Below the pieces are notes generated by a model. That model saw only the letters and a program-made list of their open reading frames with translations, had not been told where the DNA came from and searched no databases. The position numbers and the translations under genes are program-made. From Photorhabdus thracensis (GTDB lineage Bacteria; Pseudomonadota; Gammaproteobacteria; Enterobacterales; Enterobacteriaceae), in NCBI RefSeq assembly GCF_001010285.1, contig NZ_CP011104.1, forward strand, positions 2,604,001 to 2,668,000: 64,000 nucleotides of DNA, given 5' to 3'. Shown here in pieces: positions 8,554 to 17,746 of this stretch (the first letter of the stretch is position 1; each line of letters begins with the position of its first letter).

Positions 8554-9995
8554 TGAATTATTACGAATCACATTCAATCATTTGTAATACACAGGCAGAA
8601 AAGGTATATCAGGTTATTGTCAATTCTGAAAAGTGGTCAGAAATATTTGAGCCTTGTCAGGAAGTGAAGGCTATCTTTAGAGATAAAGACAGTGAAAAAA
8701 TAGAAATTAAAGCATTAATTAACGGTATCATCATGCAGTGGGTATCAGAGCGTAAATTTCATGCAGAAACATTCAGTATAAAATCAAAACTGACCAAGCC
8801 AATGACATTAGTCAAAGAGATGGAAACGTCATGGCGGGTTATTAAGATCAATTCTCAACAATGTATGCTTGTGTTAGAGCATGATTATGATATTGAGGCA
8901 GAAATAACAGGATTAGTTGATGGTGTTGAAACAACGCAGCAGGCTCATGAATTTATTAGTAAAGGAATTGATCTTAACTCAGTTAAGGAGCTCAATAATA
9001 TAAAGAATATTGTAGAAGTAAATGAAGGGCCGGAAAAAAAATTAAACGGAAATCTAACTCATTCAATAATATGTGAGGCACCGGCAAAGGATGTATATAA
9101 TTTGGTTAAGGATGTCTCTTATTGGCCTGATATTTTCTCATTTTGTGAAGGTGCTGATGTATTAAATAGAATAGATGATTCAGAACTTGTTGAAATTAAA
9201 GCAAGACAAAATAATAAAACAGTAAGCTGGCAAACAAAACGATATTATTCTGATTCTATTTATAGAATTGATTATGTCCTGCTTAAACCTATGCCATTAT
9301 TAAAGGCAATGAGTGGGAGATGGCAAGTTATTCCTATTAATGATCAACGTTGTCTTCTGACAGTACAGAGGAATTGGTCTTTATTAGACGATGTAAGCAG
9401 TATTATTGATGATGTTGATAATCATGATCAGGCTAATTTCTTTATTATCTCATTTATTAATGACAATACTCAAATGGAGATGGATAGTATAAAGAATAAG
9501 GTAGAAAGTAATAAAAAATCAGATTTATTAACTTTTACAACAGGATATTATATTCCTCATCAAATTGATGACGTTTACGATATCTTTTTAAATATCAATG
9601 ATTGGAGTCAGATATTACCTCATTGTTATTCAGTGAAAATAATTCATAATGATGATAGACACCAAGAATCTAATATGGATGTGTCAACGCCAAACGGAAA
9701 TGAAACTTTCCGTAGCATACGATTCTGTGATAGAGATAATTTATTAATTGAATATTTTCAACCAGAGCCTCCATTAGTATTAAAATCTCATAGCGGTTCA
9801 TGGCGTATATTTAGCAGAGGAAGTGGTTCGTTCATTGTTTCTAATCATAGTGTTGAATTAGATCATCATTTATGTGCAATCAAGTTTGGTACAGAAGATA
9901 AATTAAGACAACAAGAAATAGTGAAGAATGCTATTTCAGAAAATAGTAAGAAAATGGTTTTTGCCTGCAAAGAGTGGTTAGATAATCGTATTTAG
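8553..9995 (+). CDS. antH: Aromatase/cyclase with three START-like repeats, AntH-like
   Basis: This 480-residue protein consists of three related SRPBCC (START-like) units of about 150 residues each. They begin near residues 5, 170 and 325, each with a V/IY..V..W..I pattern followed by LLKAM/LVKEM-type strands and a SGRWQV, ETSWRV or SGSWRI segment. Bacterial aromatase/cyclases normally have one or two such units. It shapes the first ring or rings of the polyketide bound to AntF. The start overlaps the antG stop by one base. Confidence 0.85.
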   Translation: MNYYESHSIICNTQAEKVYQVIVNSEKWSEIFEPCQEVKAIFRDKDSEKIEIKALINGIIMQWVSERKFHAETFSIKSKLTKPMTLVKEMETSWRVIKINSQQCMLVLEHDYDIEAEITGLVDGVETTQQAHEFISKGIDLNSVKELNNIKNIVEVNEGPEKKLNGNLTHSIICEAPAKDVYNLVKDVSYWPDIFSFCEGADVLNRIDDSELVEIKARQNNKTVSWQTKRYYSDSIYRIDYVLLKPMPLLKAMSGRWQVIPINDQRCLLTVQRNWSLLDDVSSIIDDVDNHDQANFFIISFINDNTQMEMDSIKNKVESNKKSDLLTFTTGYYIPHQIDDVYDIFLNINDWSQILPHCYSVKIIHNDDRHQESNMDVSTPNGNETFRSIRFCDRDNLLIEYFQPEPPLVLKSHSGSWRIFSRGSGSFIVSNHSVELDHHLCAIKFGTEDKLRQQEIVKNAISENSKKMVFACKEWLDNRI

Positions 9996-10014
9996 TAAAT
10001 TAAAGGAAAATACA

Positions 10015-11166
10015 ATGAATAATAAGAATAAACCAAATAGAATTTCGGCAGCACTTTTTTCTACTTGTGGTTATTTTATGCCAAGACTTTTTTTCTTAAA
10101 TTCTCAATATGCACCTCAGGTTCATTGGGGAGATGTGGTTGAGGCATTGAGTCATTTTCAGGAGGAAAACTTAGATTTATCATCTGAAGAGTTCTGGCAT
10201 GAGTGGATGATTAATTGGTCAAAAGTGGGTGATAATTATATCAGCATCGCTAATTCTGCCAAAAATGAAGTCAGTTATGTTCGTGCCCTGAAGAGTGCTG
10301 CTGCTTGTTATCATTGGGCTGAATTTATGTATTTCAGTGATAAAAGCAGAAAGATCCAGCTCAGAGAGTATATTCGTTCATGTTTTTTATCCGGTATAAA
10401 ATATAGTGATTTGCTGGTTGAGCATCAGTATATTGTTGTTGATAAATTTCATATGCCGTTCTTCCTTATATTTCCTAAAAGATATAAAGAAGAAGAGAAT
10501 AATCCTTTACCTTGTGTTATTTTATCCAATGGATTGGATTCAATGACTGAAATTGAAATATTATCTTTGGCGGAATTTTTCTTGGAAAAAGGTATAGCGG
10601 TAGCTATATTTGATGGGCCAGGGCAAGGAATAAACCTTGGAAAATCGCCATTGGCTATTGACATGGAATCATATATTATCTTTATACTTAAATTATTAGA
10701 AGATGATGCTAGAATTAATAGTAGCCTTCTCTGTTTCTTAGGAATTAGTTTTGGCGGTTATTTTGCTTTACGTCTTGCACAAAAAATTGGCGATAAATTT
10801 TGCTGTATCGTTAATTTATCTGGTGGACCTGAAATAGCCGATTTTGATAAATTACCCAGAAGGCTTAAAGCAGATTTTCAGTTTGCCTTTATGCAAGATA
10901 ATCATATGCAGTCTCTTTTTGATGAAATAAAATTAGATGTATCTTTAACTTGTAAAACAAAGGTTTTTACTGTTCATGGCGCATTGGATGATATATTTTC
11001 AATTGATAAAATTAGAGAATTAGACCACTTATGGGGAGATGATCATAAATTATTATGTTATGAATCAGAAGCTCATGTTTGTTTAAATAAAATAAACGAG
11101 TATATGATACAAGTTTTAGATTGGGTTAACGAGCAATTCAGACTGAATGGCGCTAAGAAAAATTAA
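10015..11166 (+). CDS. antI: Alpha/beta hydrolase for polyketide shortening, AntI-like
   Basis: This 383-residue protein has an alpha-helical N-terminal half and an alpha/beta hydrolase domain with nucleophile elbow GISFGGYFAL (Ser near residue 245). The acid Asp is probably in GALDDIF and the His in SEAHVC near residue 362. In Photorhabdus this hydrolase cleaves the octaketide by a retro-Claisen type reaction so that the heptaketide anthraquinone forms. It is the last gene of the operon, and a weak hairpin with a T-rich tail follows at about 11180-11212. Confidence 0.87.
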   Translation: MNNKNKPNRISAALFSTCGYFMPRLFFLNSQYAPQVHWGDVVEALSHFQEENLDLSSEEFWHEWMINWSKVGDNYISIANSAKNEVSYVRALKSAAACYHWAEFMYFSDKSRKIQLREYIRSCFLSGIKYSDLLVEHQYIVVDKFHMPFFLIFPKRYKEEENNPLPCVILSNGLDSMTEIEILSLAEFFLEKGIAVAIFDGPGQGINLGKSPLAIDMESYIIFILKLLEDDARINSSLLCFLGISFGGYFALRLAQKIGDKFCCIVNLSGGPEIADFDKLPRRLKADFQFAFMQDNHMQSLFDEIKLDVSLTCKTKVFTVHGALDDIFSIDKIRELDHLWGDDHKLLCYESEAHVCLNKINEYMIQVLDWVNEQFRLNGAKKN

Positions 11167-12070
11167 TTTATTTTATACTTAGCACCTATTTTAGTTGGTG
11201 TAATTGTTTTGGATCGTTCTTATAAATGAATAGTGAACACGGACAGTGCGCAGGATCCGTATCGTACATATAATACGTGAGGATGACTTGTTTTCCTTGT
11301 CCTTCAGGCTGCTGCACTAAAGTGAGTTCAAAAGTTAGCGCTTTCACCTAAGCACTGTCTTGGTTTGCTGTTTATTATAAAGGACGGTGAATAAAATAGT
11401 GTATTTTATATAATATTATCCTTTAAAGTCAGGTATTTTATGCCAAAAGAAAATTTAAATAAACATTAATCATCTTATCTAAATAATGTTTATTTTTTCA
11501 ATAGAAGTGAAGGTGAAACTTATTTTAGTTATGCTTTTTAGTTTCACTACTTCTTTACTGTAAGTCATAAAACAAAATCATCTTCATAAACATTACGAAG
11601 TGAAATTTCTGAATAATAAGTTCATGCTTCTTCTGCTTAAATATTGACTGGCACGTATGAAACTTGACTTTAATATTTAAGCTTTCTTATATCACCAATA
11701 CATAGTAAGTTTACTTATTGAAGGTTAATTTTATTTTTTGTATTGATTGGAACTATATATATTTTAGATTTTTACTCTATGATTAAATGTTCGATAGTTG
11801 CCTTTACCATGCTTCAATGTAATGTATCGAGCATTTACTTTTTATATGGTAGAGTAATTATGAAAGACAAAAATATTATTTTCGTTAGCGCAGATAATTG
11901 AGATATATAATAAATATAAGATTTACAGTTGATGATTTTATAGTGAAGTTTCGATATTGTTCCATTAATCAATGAGTAAGAATAAATAGTTCCATTGGGT
12001 AGTAACTCAATATTGTTTATTTAATAAAGTTTTTCCTATTTGATTTTTTATTAAAATGAGGAGTGAGGAA
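11167..12070 (+). promoter_or_regulatory. Long intergenic region before the regulator gene
   Basis: About 900 bases hold no convincing gene. A less AT-rich segment at 11225-11365 stands out from its surroundings and may be a foreign or degraded piece; it was not identified. An imperfect inverted repeat lies at 11503-11520 and 11540-11554 (AGAAGT-gaag-GTGAAACT against AGTTTCACtACTTCT). The rest is AT-rich and probably carries the regulator promoter. The ribosome site of the regulator is GTGAGGA at 12063-12069. Confidence 0.4.
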
Positions 12071-12772
12071 ATGTCAAGAACCGAAAGACTCATAGTGTTA
12101 TTGCAATACTTAAGACAAAGAAGATATCCTGTCAGTGGTAAGTTACTGGCTGGCGATTTAAATGTAAGTTTGCGAACCCTTTATCGAGATATTGCTTTGC
12201 TAAATAGTCAGGGAGCAAATATAGAAGGTGAACCAGGTTTAGGTTATACATTAAGACCGGGTTTTATGTTGCCTCCTTTAATGTTTACAATGGATGAAAT
12301 TGATGCTTTAGTTTTAGGTAACAAATGGGTTATTGAACAAAATGATGTTGTTTTGGCTAAATCTGCTCATAGTTTTATATCTAAGATCGCGGCAGTACTT
12401 CCCGAAGAACAGCGCGCTCAGCTATACTGTTCGCCAATGTTTGTAAAAACGGAAGGTTATAGTAAAGTTACTGATAATAATTCGATATTATCTGATATTA
12501 GGAAAGCGATATATCATAAAGAAAAGATAGTGATAACTTTCTTTGGTTTAAATAATGTACGTACAGTGAAAACTACTTGTCCATTGTCGATTTTTTTCAA
12601 TAATGAATTCTTTTTAGTTTCTTGGTGTGAATTTAGTCATGAATTTATCAAGTTACAAGTAGAAAAAATAGAAAAATTAGAAGTGTTATCGGAAAAATAT
12701 ATACAAGATCGAATATTATTGCTAAAAAAATGGGGTGAGAAAGAAGGATTGTCTGAGAGTTATTTATCTTGA
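12071..12772 (+). CDS. antJ: HTH-WYL transcriptional regulator, AntJ-like
   Basis: This 233-residue regulator has an N-terminal HTH_11 domain (residues 3-60, with SLRTLYRDIALL as recognition helix) and a C-terminal WYL-type domain (about 135-200). It belongs to the YafY/DeoR-like WYL family. In Photorhabdus a WYL protein named AntJ activates the antA-I operon and controls pigment heterogeneity between primary and secondary cells. The location just after antI and the domain match make this the best candidate. The AUG at 12071 with GTGAGGA upstream is preferred to the one at 12056. Confidence 0.75.
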   Translation: MSRTERLIVLLQYLRQRRYPVSGKLLAGDLNVSLRTLYRDIALLNSQGANIEGEPGLGYTLRPGFMLPPLMFTMDEIDALVLGNKWVIEQNDVVLAKSAHSFISKIAAVLPEEQRAQLYCSPMFVKTEGYSKVTDNNSILSDIRKAIYHKEKIVITFFGLNNVRTVKTTCPLSIFFNNEFFLVSWCEFSHEFIKLQVEKIEKLEVLSEKYIQDRILLLKKWGEKEGLSESYLS

Positions 12773-12818
12773 TAAACGATTATTACTAAACAATTGATAT
12801 GGATACTTATCTAATTTT

Positions 12819-12860
12819 AAGCCGATTCAATAAAAATCATGATTTTTATTGAATCGGCTT
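12819..12860. terminator. 42-bp perfect palindrome, bidirectional terminator
   Basis: Two 21-base arms pair perfectly with no spacer (left arm begins AAGCCGATTCAATAAAAATC). It lies between a plus-strand and a minus-strand gene that converge. T-runs lie inside and beside the stem on both strands, which suits termination in both directions. Confidence 0.75.
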
Positions 12861-12933
12861 TACTTTATGGCTTAAGGCAGAGTTTAAAACTCGTATTCTT
12901 CACATAATTATAAATAATTCAATGGAGGAAAAT

Positions 12934-13278
12934 CTACCATTTCCATGTGTCTGGGCTGGTTCCAGAAGGTAATACACCAATTCCATAATCGCTAATGACA
13001 ACGGCAACATATATATCATTGTCATAACAATCTAATTGATATCTCCTTCCTTTTTCAGTCCATCGCCAATAATCAGTTTTCCCGCTTTCAGGATAGAATT
13101 CTTGAAGAAGTGAAGCGGTTGCTGGATATAATCCATTGATATTTAGAGCGCTCGTATTTGAAGAGTTACTCCAAAACACATCACCTGTTAAAATTTTATT
13201 GGTTATATTAACAACGAAAAAGTAATGGCTATTAACGCCAAGCATTTTACCTTTTTCTTTTTTCTCAATTTCTTTCAT
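12934..13278 (-). CDS. Small hypothetical protein
   Basis: This 114-residue protein was not recognised. The start has an excellent ribosome site (AGGAG, seven bases upstream). The N-terminus is charged (KEIEKKEKGK) and the remainder is rich in Tyr, Trp, Asn and Ser with alternating hydrophobic residues, suggesting a compact beta-rich domain without a signal peptide or membrane segment. The C-terminus ends DTWKW. It stands alone between the ant regulator and transposon debris, so context gives no function. Confidence 0.6.
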   Translation of the reverse strand: MKEIEKKEKGKMLGVNSHYFFVVNITNKILTGDVFWSNSSNTSALNINGLYPATASLLQEFYPESGKTDYWRWTEKGRRYQLDCYDNDIYVAVVISDYGIGVLPSGTSPDTWKW

Positions 13279-13517
13279 CTTAGGCTCCTGAACTAATGGA
13301 TAAAGTTGCTGATAATCATATAGAGATAACCATAGGTTTTTTTTGGAATTTCTATTTTTGCTGCTATAAATTAAATAGCCATGACGATAATTACAGTAGA
13401 AATAGATACAGAGTAAATATATTTTTATACTTGGCGGATTCGACTAATAAGTGCAATTTTTTAGAAAGGCGGTCAGTTGCTATAGTAGGCATCTTTCCCG
13501 CCACAAGAGAATGCACT

Positions 13518-13950
13518 ATGGCCTATACACAACTACCGAAACTGAAAGATACACGATTTCCAGTTTAAAAAAAGCTGGTTTTTCACCGTTTTTCATTGCT
13601 GATTCACTTAAGCTAAACCCATCGACCATCAACAGAGAATTGAAGAGAAATCAAAAAGTCCAGACATACTGCCCGAACAGGCTCATTTGAAGGTATTGGC
13701 TCGTCGTCATTTTGCTAAGCAAGCCGTAAAAATAACACCTGAAGTAAAAAAATGGATAAAACGGTTAATCAGACAATACTTTCCAAAGGGAACCGATTTT
13801 AATGAAGTCTCTGATCAGGAAATAAATTATGTAGGAAACCGATTAAATCATCGCCCGCGAAAAACACGGGGGGTAAAACACCGAATGAATTATTTAAGGG
13901 AATACGAACATGCTTACTTCCAGATTAACGATGTTGCACTTATTATGTGA
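13518..13950 (+). pseudogene. IS30-family transposase relic
   Basis: The IS30 N-terminus (MAYTQL..., then ERYTISSLKKAGFS and a helix-turn-helix ending INRELKRN) and C-terminus (LIRQYFPKGTDFNEV and LNHRPRKTRG) are recognisable, but the catalytic middle is missing. The two halves join at KKWIKRLIRQYFPK near 13750-13785. Frame changes occur near 13545, 13670 and the G-run at 13868. It cannot code for a working transposase. Confidence 0.8.
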
Positions 13951-14427
13951 ATCTACCCTTCATTATTTTAACTTGGATATATTTTTCTTAAAGAATCTAA
14001 TTGTCACAGCATCTTATCGGATGGAAAATTATATATCAGATATTTTTATAGTAGTGAAAAAATAGGAAATGTAAAGTATATCGTCATTGTGTTTTACCTG
14101 AATGCCATGGGAAATCGAGTCGGTGATCTTTGGGTAAGCTGACTGAAATTGCTGGTGAGAACCTGAAAAATACTATTTCTGATGAAAATTGGTTTGTAAA
14201 AGTCTGGATGGATGCAGTTTCATCTGCTGCTAACGAAACGTAACTGGATGTATTTCCGAATGAATGTATCTGGAGTATGACATCAATATTATCATCGGAG
14301 TTTTATCCGAATTAATCCTCATATGTTTTTCATCGTGAGTGCTGATTTTAATAAAAAGTGGTTGCAATATATAGTAATATTTACTACGGTAAATATTACT
14401 ATATAAAACTTTGTTCGGCTTACGGAA
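13951..14427 (+). other. Degraded region, no intact gene
   Basis: Only fragments of old coding sequence remain. One frame at about 14128-14240 reads through GKLTEIAGENLKN and ENWFVKVWMDAVSSAA before a stop, which looks like a true but unidentified protein fragment. No promoter or RNA structure stands out. Confidence 0.35.
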
Positions 14428-14760
14428 ATGAGAATTTTTGCCACAGATGATTTTTCGGTTTTCATGGAAGATAGTTTATTGACTAATAAGGATATTTGTC
14501 AATCTGCCAGAAATAATAGGAGGATTGGTAGACGCTAATCTTGGCGGTGATCTTTTTAAAAAAAGAATCGCTTTTGGGGAATAGGGAAAAGTGGTAGCAC
14601 CCGTTTTGTTTTTGCGTTCAGGTATCATGATAAAATGATTTTTATCTTAAAAAAGATGTAGCAAAATCGGGTAAAGAAATTCCCGATAAGCTGTTGAAGA
14701 TGTATAAGTTGCTAGCCAAAGACCTTCTTAATATCAGTGATAAAAATATTGAAGATATAC
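14428..14760 (+). pseudogene. RelE/HigB-type toxin fossil
   Basis: Fragments in successive frames follow the RelE-like (COG4737-type) toxin pattern in order: MRIFATDDFSVFM, then GGLVDANLGGDLFKKRIA, GKSGSTRFVFAFRYHDKMIFI, and finally KSGKEIPDKLLKMYKLLAKD. At least three single-base shifts separate these blocks (near 14510, 14585 and 14650). No intact partner antitoxin gene follows, because the sequence runs into a repeat and an insertion element. Confidence 0.65.
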
Positions 14761-14813
14761 CCTTCATCTTTCAAGTTGCTGCTTTGTTGGCTGCGTTCAC
14801 TTACCCCAGTCAC
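14757..14813. repeat. Partial enterobacterial dispersed repeat
   Basis: The segment containing CTTTCAAGTTGCTGC and CTGCGTTCACTTACCCCAGT resembles a short dispersed intergenic repeat that I recall as common in Photorhabdus and Xenorhabdus genomes. It is cut off by the terminal repeat of the ISAs1-family element. The family assignment is from memory; only one copy is seen in this window. Confidence 0.4.
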
Positions 14814-16043
14814 CAGGGCACGAGCATACTTTGACTGCTATTCATCCAAAGAAAACTCTTGCCCGATAATCATCGCACCAACCCGCTTTTTTAAGCTTGT
14901 TCCTTTGGCTCGGTGCCCCGCAATCGCATTGTTTGACCAGATTCAGGACGATACGACGGAATAAGGCCAGATTCTCAACTGCACCCTCCAGAACAATTCG
15001 TGAATCATCTTCTTTAAAGACCACATCAAGAATATAGTGCTGGGTATTTTCAATCCGCCAATGCTGGCGAATATAATATCCCAGTGATTTATGCTTGGGC
15101 GAAAGGGAACTCACATAATAAGACGTGTCCACCGTTCCTTTGCCATTTTGTGTCCGGTGACGTTCTACGGCGATAATGCTACGAATGGTCGGCCATTTCT
15201 CGATTAATTCTGCCGTAAATTGGGGCTTTAACTGAAACACATAACGCTCTTCACGCCGGCCATGGGCTTCTTGCTTAACTTCCGTGATAATTTTTTCTTT
15301 ACCGGCATCAAACACCGCCTGAAATTGCGATTGGACGGCTTCCCACAGATGGGGTTGATTTTTTTTCACCTGAACCACGACATGGGCTTTCTTTTCGCTG
15401 ATTTTTTCCAGCGTTTGGCGCTGACAATGCAAAGCATCCAGCGTGACGATGCTGCCTTTCAGGTCAAGGATATCCAACATCTGCCGCACGATACTGATTT
15501 CCCCGTTTTTCGTGGCAGTGGCTTTCTGGCTCAGGACTAATCCTTGTTCCGTATCATATGCCGTGACCAGTTGGACGGCGTTTTGCTTTTCATTACGGTA
15601 GGCGCGTCGCAGAACTTTTCCATCGAAGGCAATGACCGGTTTCCCTGCCTGTTCACGTTGTTCATTGATCCAGTTGAGCAAAGCCTCCAACAGCGAATCA
15701 AGTTCAATAGCGCGCACAATTCTGGCAACCGTGTGTCGGCATGGTATTCCACTGAGAAAGGGGCGATATTTTTTCAGCCACGTAATTTTGGCCCGACCAT
15801 AAGTTTCAATATCTTGCCAACCTTCAGCGCCAGCGAGAATGGCGCTGATGACAAGAAAAATAACATCAATCAGCTCGTATTGACGATTGATGTCAGAACG
15901 AGTTTCTTTCACAACGGTTAAATGTTCAATCAGGGTCTGGTTCGGATTCATGGGCCAGTATTAAAAAGAAAAATAAGGAGAATGAGATCATATAATTACG
16001 GTTCATTCAAGGGGGGGGGGTAAAAAAGTATGCTCGCGCCCTG
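14814..16043 (-). mobile_element. Complete ISAs1-family insertion sequence
   Basis: Terminal inverted repeats of 19 bases with one mismatch (14814-14832 and 16025-16043, CAGGGC[A/G]CGAGCATACTTT) bracket a full transposase gene, giving an element of 1230 bp. The flanks show no target duplication, and the two sides belong to unrelated sequences (a repeat on the left, a broken HNH gene on the right). This points to a deletion or recombination next to the element. A run of ten Gs lies at 16011-16020 inside the right end. Confidence 0.85.
14842..15951 (-). CDS. ISAs1-family (H-repeat type) transposase
   Basis: This 369-residue protein is full length for the family. Catalytic Asp residues appear in AFDGKVLRRAY (near residue 128) and VTLDALHCQ (near 194), with a C-terminal YYIRQHWRIEN motif supplying the Glu. 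The N-terminal DDE_Tnp_1-associated domain is present. No frame break is seen, so the copy may still be active. Confidence 0.92.
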   Translation of the reverse strand: MNPNQTLIEHLTVVKETRSDINRQYELIDVIFLVISAILAGAEGWQDIETYGRAKITWLKKYRPFLSGIPCRHTVARIVRAIELDSLLEALLNWINEQREQAGKPVIAFDGKVLRRAYRNEKQNAVQLVTAYDTEQGLVLSQKATATKNGEISIVRQMLDILDLKGSIVTLDALHCQRQTLEKISEKKAHVVVQVKKNQPHLWEAVQSQFQAVFDAGKEKIITEVKQEAHGRREERYVFQLKPQFTAELIEKWPTIRSIIAVERHRTQNGKGTVDTSYYVSSLSPKHKSLGYYIRQHWRIENTQHYILDVVFKEDDSRIVLEGAVENLALFRRIVLNLVKQCDCGAPSQRNKLKKAGWCDDYRARVFFG

Positions 16044-17085
16044 GGGTTGCTGTGACGCTGCAATCATTACATACCTTGATGACTTGATAAAAATCCTCTG
16101 ACTTCCCGTCATAGAAATATTTTGAAATAAGCTGAAAAGTCCATTTTCCTTTATTAGATTTACGAACACAGTACAGCTTAGAGCGTAAACATACAGGGCA
16201 GCACCAATGATCGGGAGTTTTTCCCCAGCGCTCTTTATTTAAATTGATCAGGTGCTGAAGCTCTCCCGATGTCGGTTGGGTTGAAGAAAATGGTTATCTT
16301 TTCCGCCTCCATGAGTCCGCATCTCCTATAAATTTTTTTGATTTATAAAGTAAACTTTCAGGGTATCCAGGTTTGATTTTATCAAGTCCATAATAATTAA
16401 TTCTGTACCTGGCGGTTCTTTCAGTCTGCTTTGCGGTTCTTTCCGAAGGTTGATACCAATGCCTGTTATTTGCCCCAATTTCTGCTATTTTTCTTACAAA
16501 AGAACATCGGAGATAAAATGTCTCCTTACACTCTTGCCAAAGTGCTATTGCCGCATTACCGTCAATTTCGTGATCACGATTGGGTAATGGCAAAATAAAT
16601 CTTTTTATTTCAGATGGGGAAAAAGAAAACGCTTCTGGTGTTTTGGCTATTTTCTTTGCTCTTGCGTCTGCATAATTACAATCAGCACAAATGATAGTAT
16701 TGTCGTAAGCAGAAAAAGCAAATGCCGTTCTTACAACAAAACGCTCAGCCAAGAAATCTGCAATGACGATATCGTTATTTTGTGAAATTCGGGTAAATTC
16801 ATCTTTCACAAAATCGGTCATGTGATCATGATGCTCATGCAAGTGTCCAGTAAGATAACCATGTTTGTTTTTTCTTATTATCTCTCGCTTTGTTCTTTGG
16901 CAGCATGGGCATATCCAAGTAGTCGGAGTAAGAATCCACCAACGATTCAGATCCATGCCTTTCGCAGAAAATTTCTCGATCAACTTTGTATATGAAAAAG
17001 AATACTCGCTGTCCAATCCAGCCAGTTCGTTTTCGTTCAAATACTCAATAAGCTCATCTTCACTGTTAAACATTTCTTTTCTCAT
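16044..17085 (-). pseudogene. HNH-endonuclease-like gene with in-frame stop, cut by an IS
   Basis: Residues 1-263 form one open part with CPCC, then HLHEHHDH, then ICADCN, a Cys4/His pattern as in HNH nucleases. A TAA stop lies at 16294-16296, but the same frame continues open to the ISAs1 end with a second Cys-rich unit (CCPVC, then VCNDC). The protein was therefore probably longer, with two zinc sites, and was broken first by a nonsense change or by the insertion. The 263-residue part could still be made from the ATG at 17085. The function is unproven; a defence nuclease is one option. Confidence 0.55.
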
Positions 17086-17091
17086 TTAACT

Positions 17092-17290
17092 TCAAATCTG
17101 TTTAAGAATATCCATTTCAGAACCACGTAAATCAAACTCGGCTTTTTTGTTTGGTTGAAAAGTGTAAGCAATTAATCCTGACACGACCGCCAACAAAAAG
17201 CCGGCCACCCACTGCGGTGTCTTGATGTTCTATCTGAGAGATATTTTTCAGTTGTTCCACAACCATTGCTATCAAAGAACACCTTCTTAC
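17092..17290 (-). pseudogene. Small membrane protein remnant upstream of the HNH gene
   Basis: The minus-strand frame 17092-17229 encodes a hydrophobic segment (WVAGFLLAVVSGLIAYTF) followed by a charged tail ending MDILKQI and a TGA seven bases before the HNH start. A plausible beginning (MVVEQLKNISQIE) is in another frame just upstream, so one frameshift near 17230 separates them. The two genes probably formed an operon. Confidence 0.45.
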
Positions 17291-17457
17291 TTAATATTAA
17301 CCCACCAAAAATATAAAAGTCTTTATTTTCATATTATTACGAATATTTTTCACCAGAGTAATTTTTCCCGCGGCAAGTTCATCACTCCGCGCCTGTGAGA
17401 TATATCACCTATCTCCATACACATGTCAGCTTCCCCATTTCAACCGTTTTTTAATCG
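17291..17457. other. Degraded region, nothing identified
   Basis: No open reading frame, repeat or structure of note is seen. The base composition is mixed, as expected of transposon debris. Confidence 0.3.
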
Positions 17458-17744
17458 GATGACGGATCCATCAAGTGTCAATTTGACCACGAACAGTTCC
17501 CTACAATCGTCGATAAACAGATGAAGTTTAAAACCATAAAACCAGCCTGTACTGCTTTTTCCTAGACGCGCTACGCCATCAAAGACCCGATTTTAGGGAA
17601 TACGTATGTTATGGCATACCGCTATTTTGATTGAATCAATAAAAGCAATGCCCCGGTTTTGGCTTTACACAATAAGAAAAACGCACACAAGGGAATGAGT
17701 GCTTTTTTTCAACGTGAACATGTGAGCATTCGGGTATAGCTGAC
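17458..17744 (-). pseudogene. IS982-family transposase relic
   Basis: The minus strand encodes, in shifting frames, pieces typical of IS982 transposases: AFIDSIK, CHN.RIP, NRVFDGVARLGKSSTGWF and YGFKLHLFIDD. Both ends are missing. The IS5-family element abuts it on the right. Confidence 0.6.
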
Positions 17745-17746
17745 TA

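Noticed and set aside
16011-16020. Run of ten Gs as a phase-variation switch
   Set aside because: It lies outside any coding frame, inside the end of the ISAs1 element, with no promoter spacing that it could alter.
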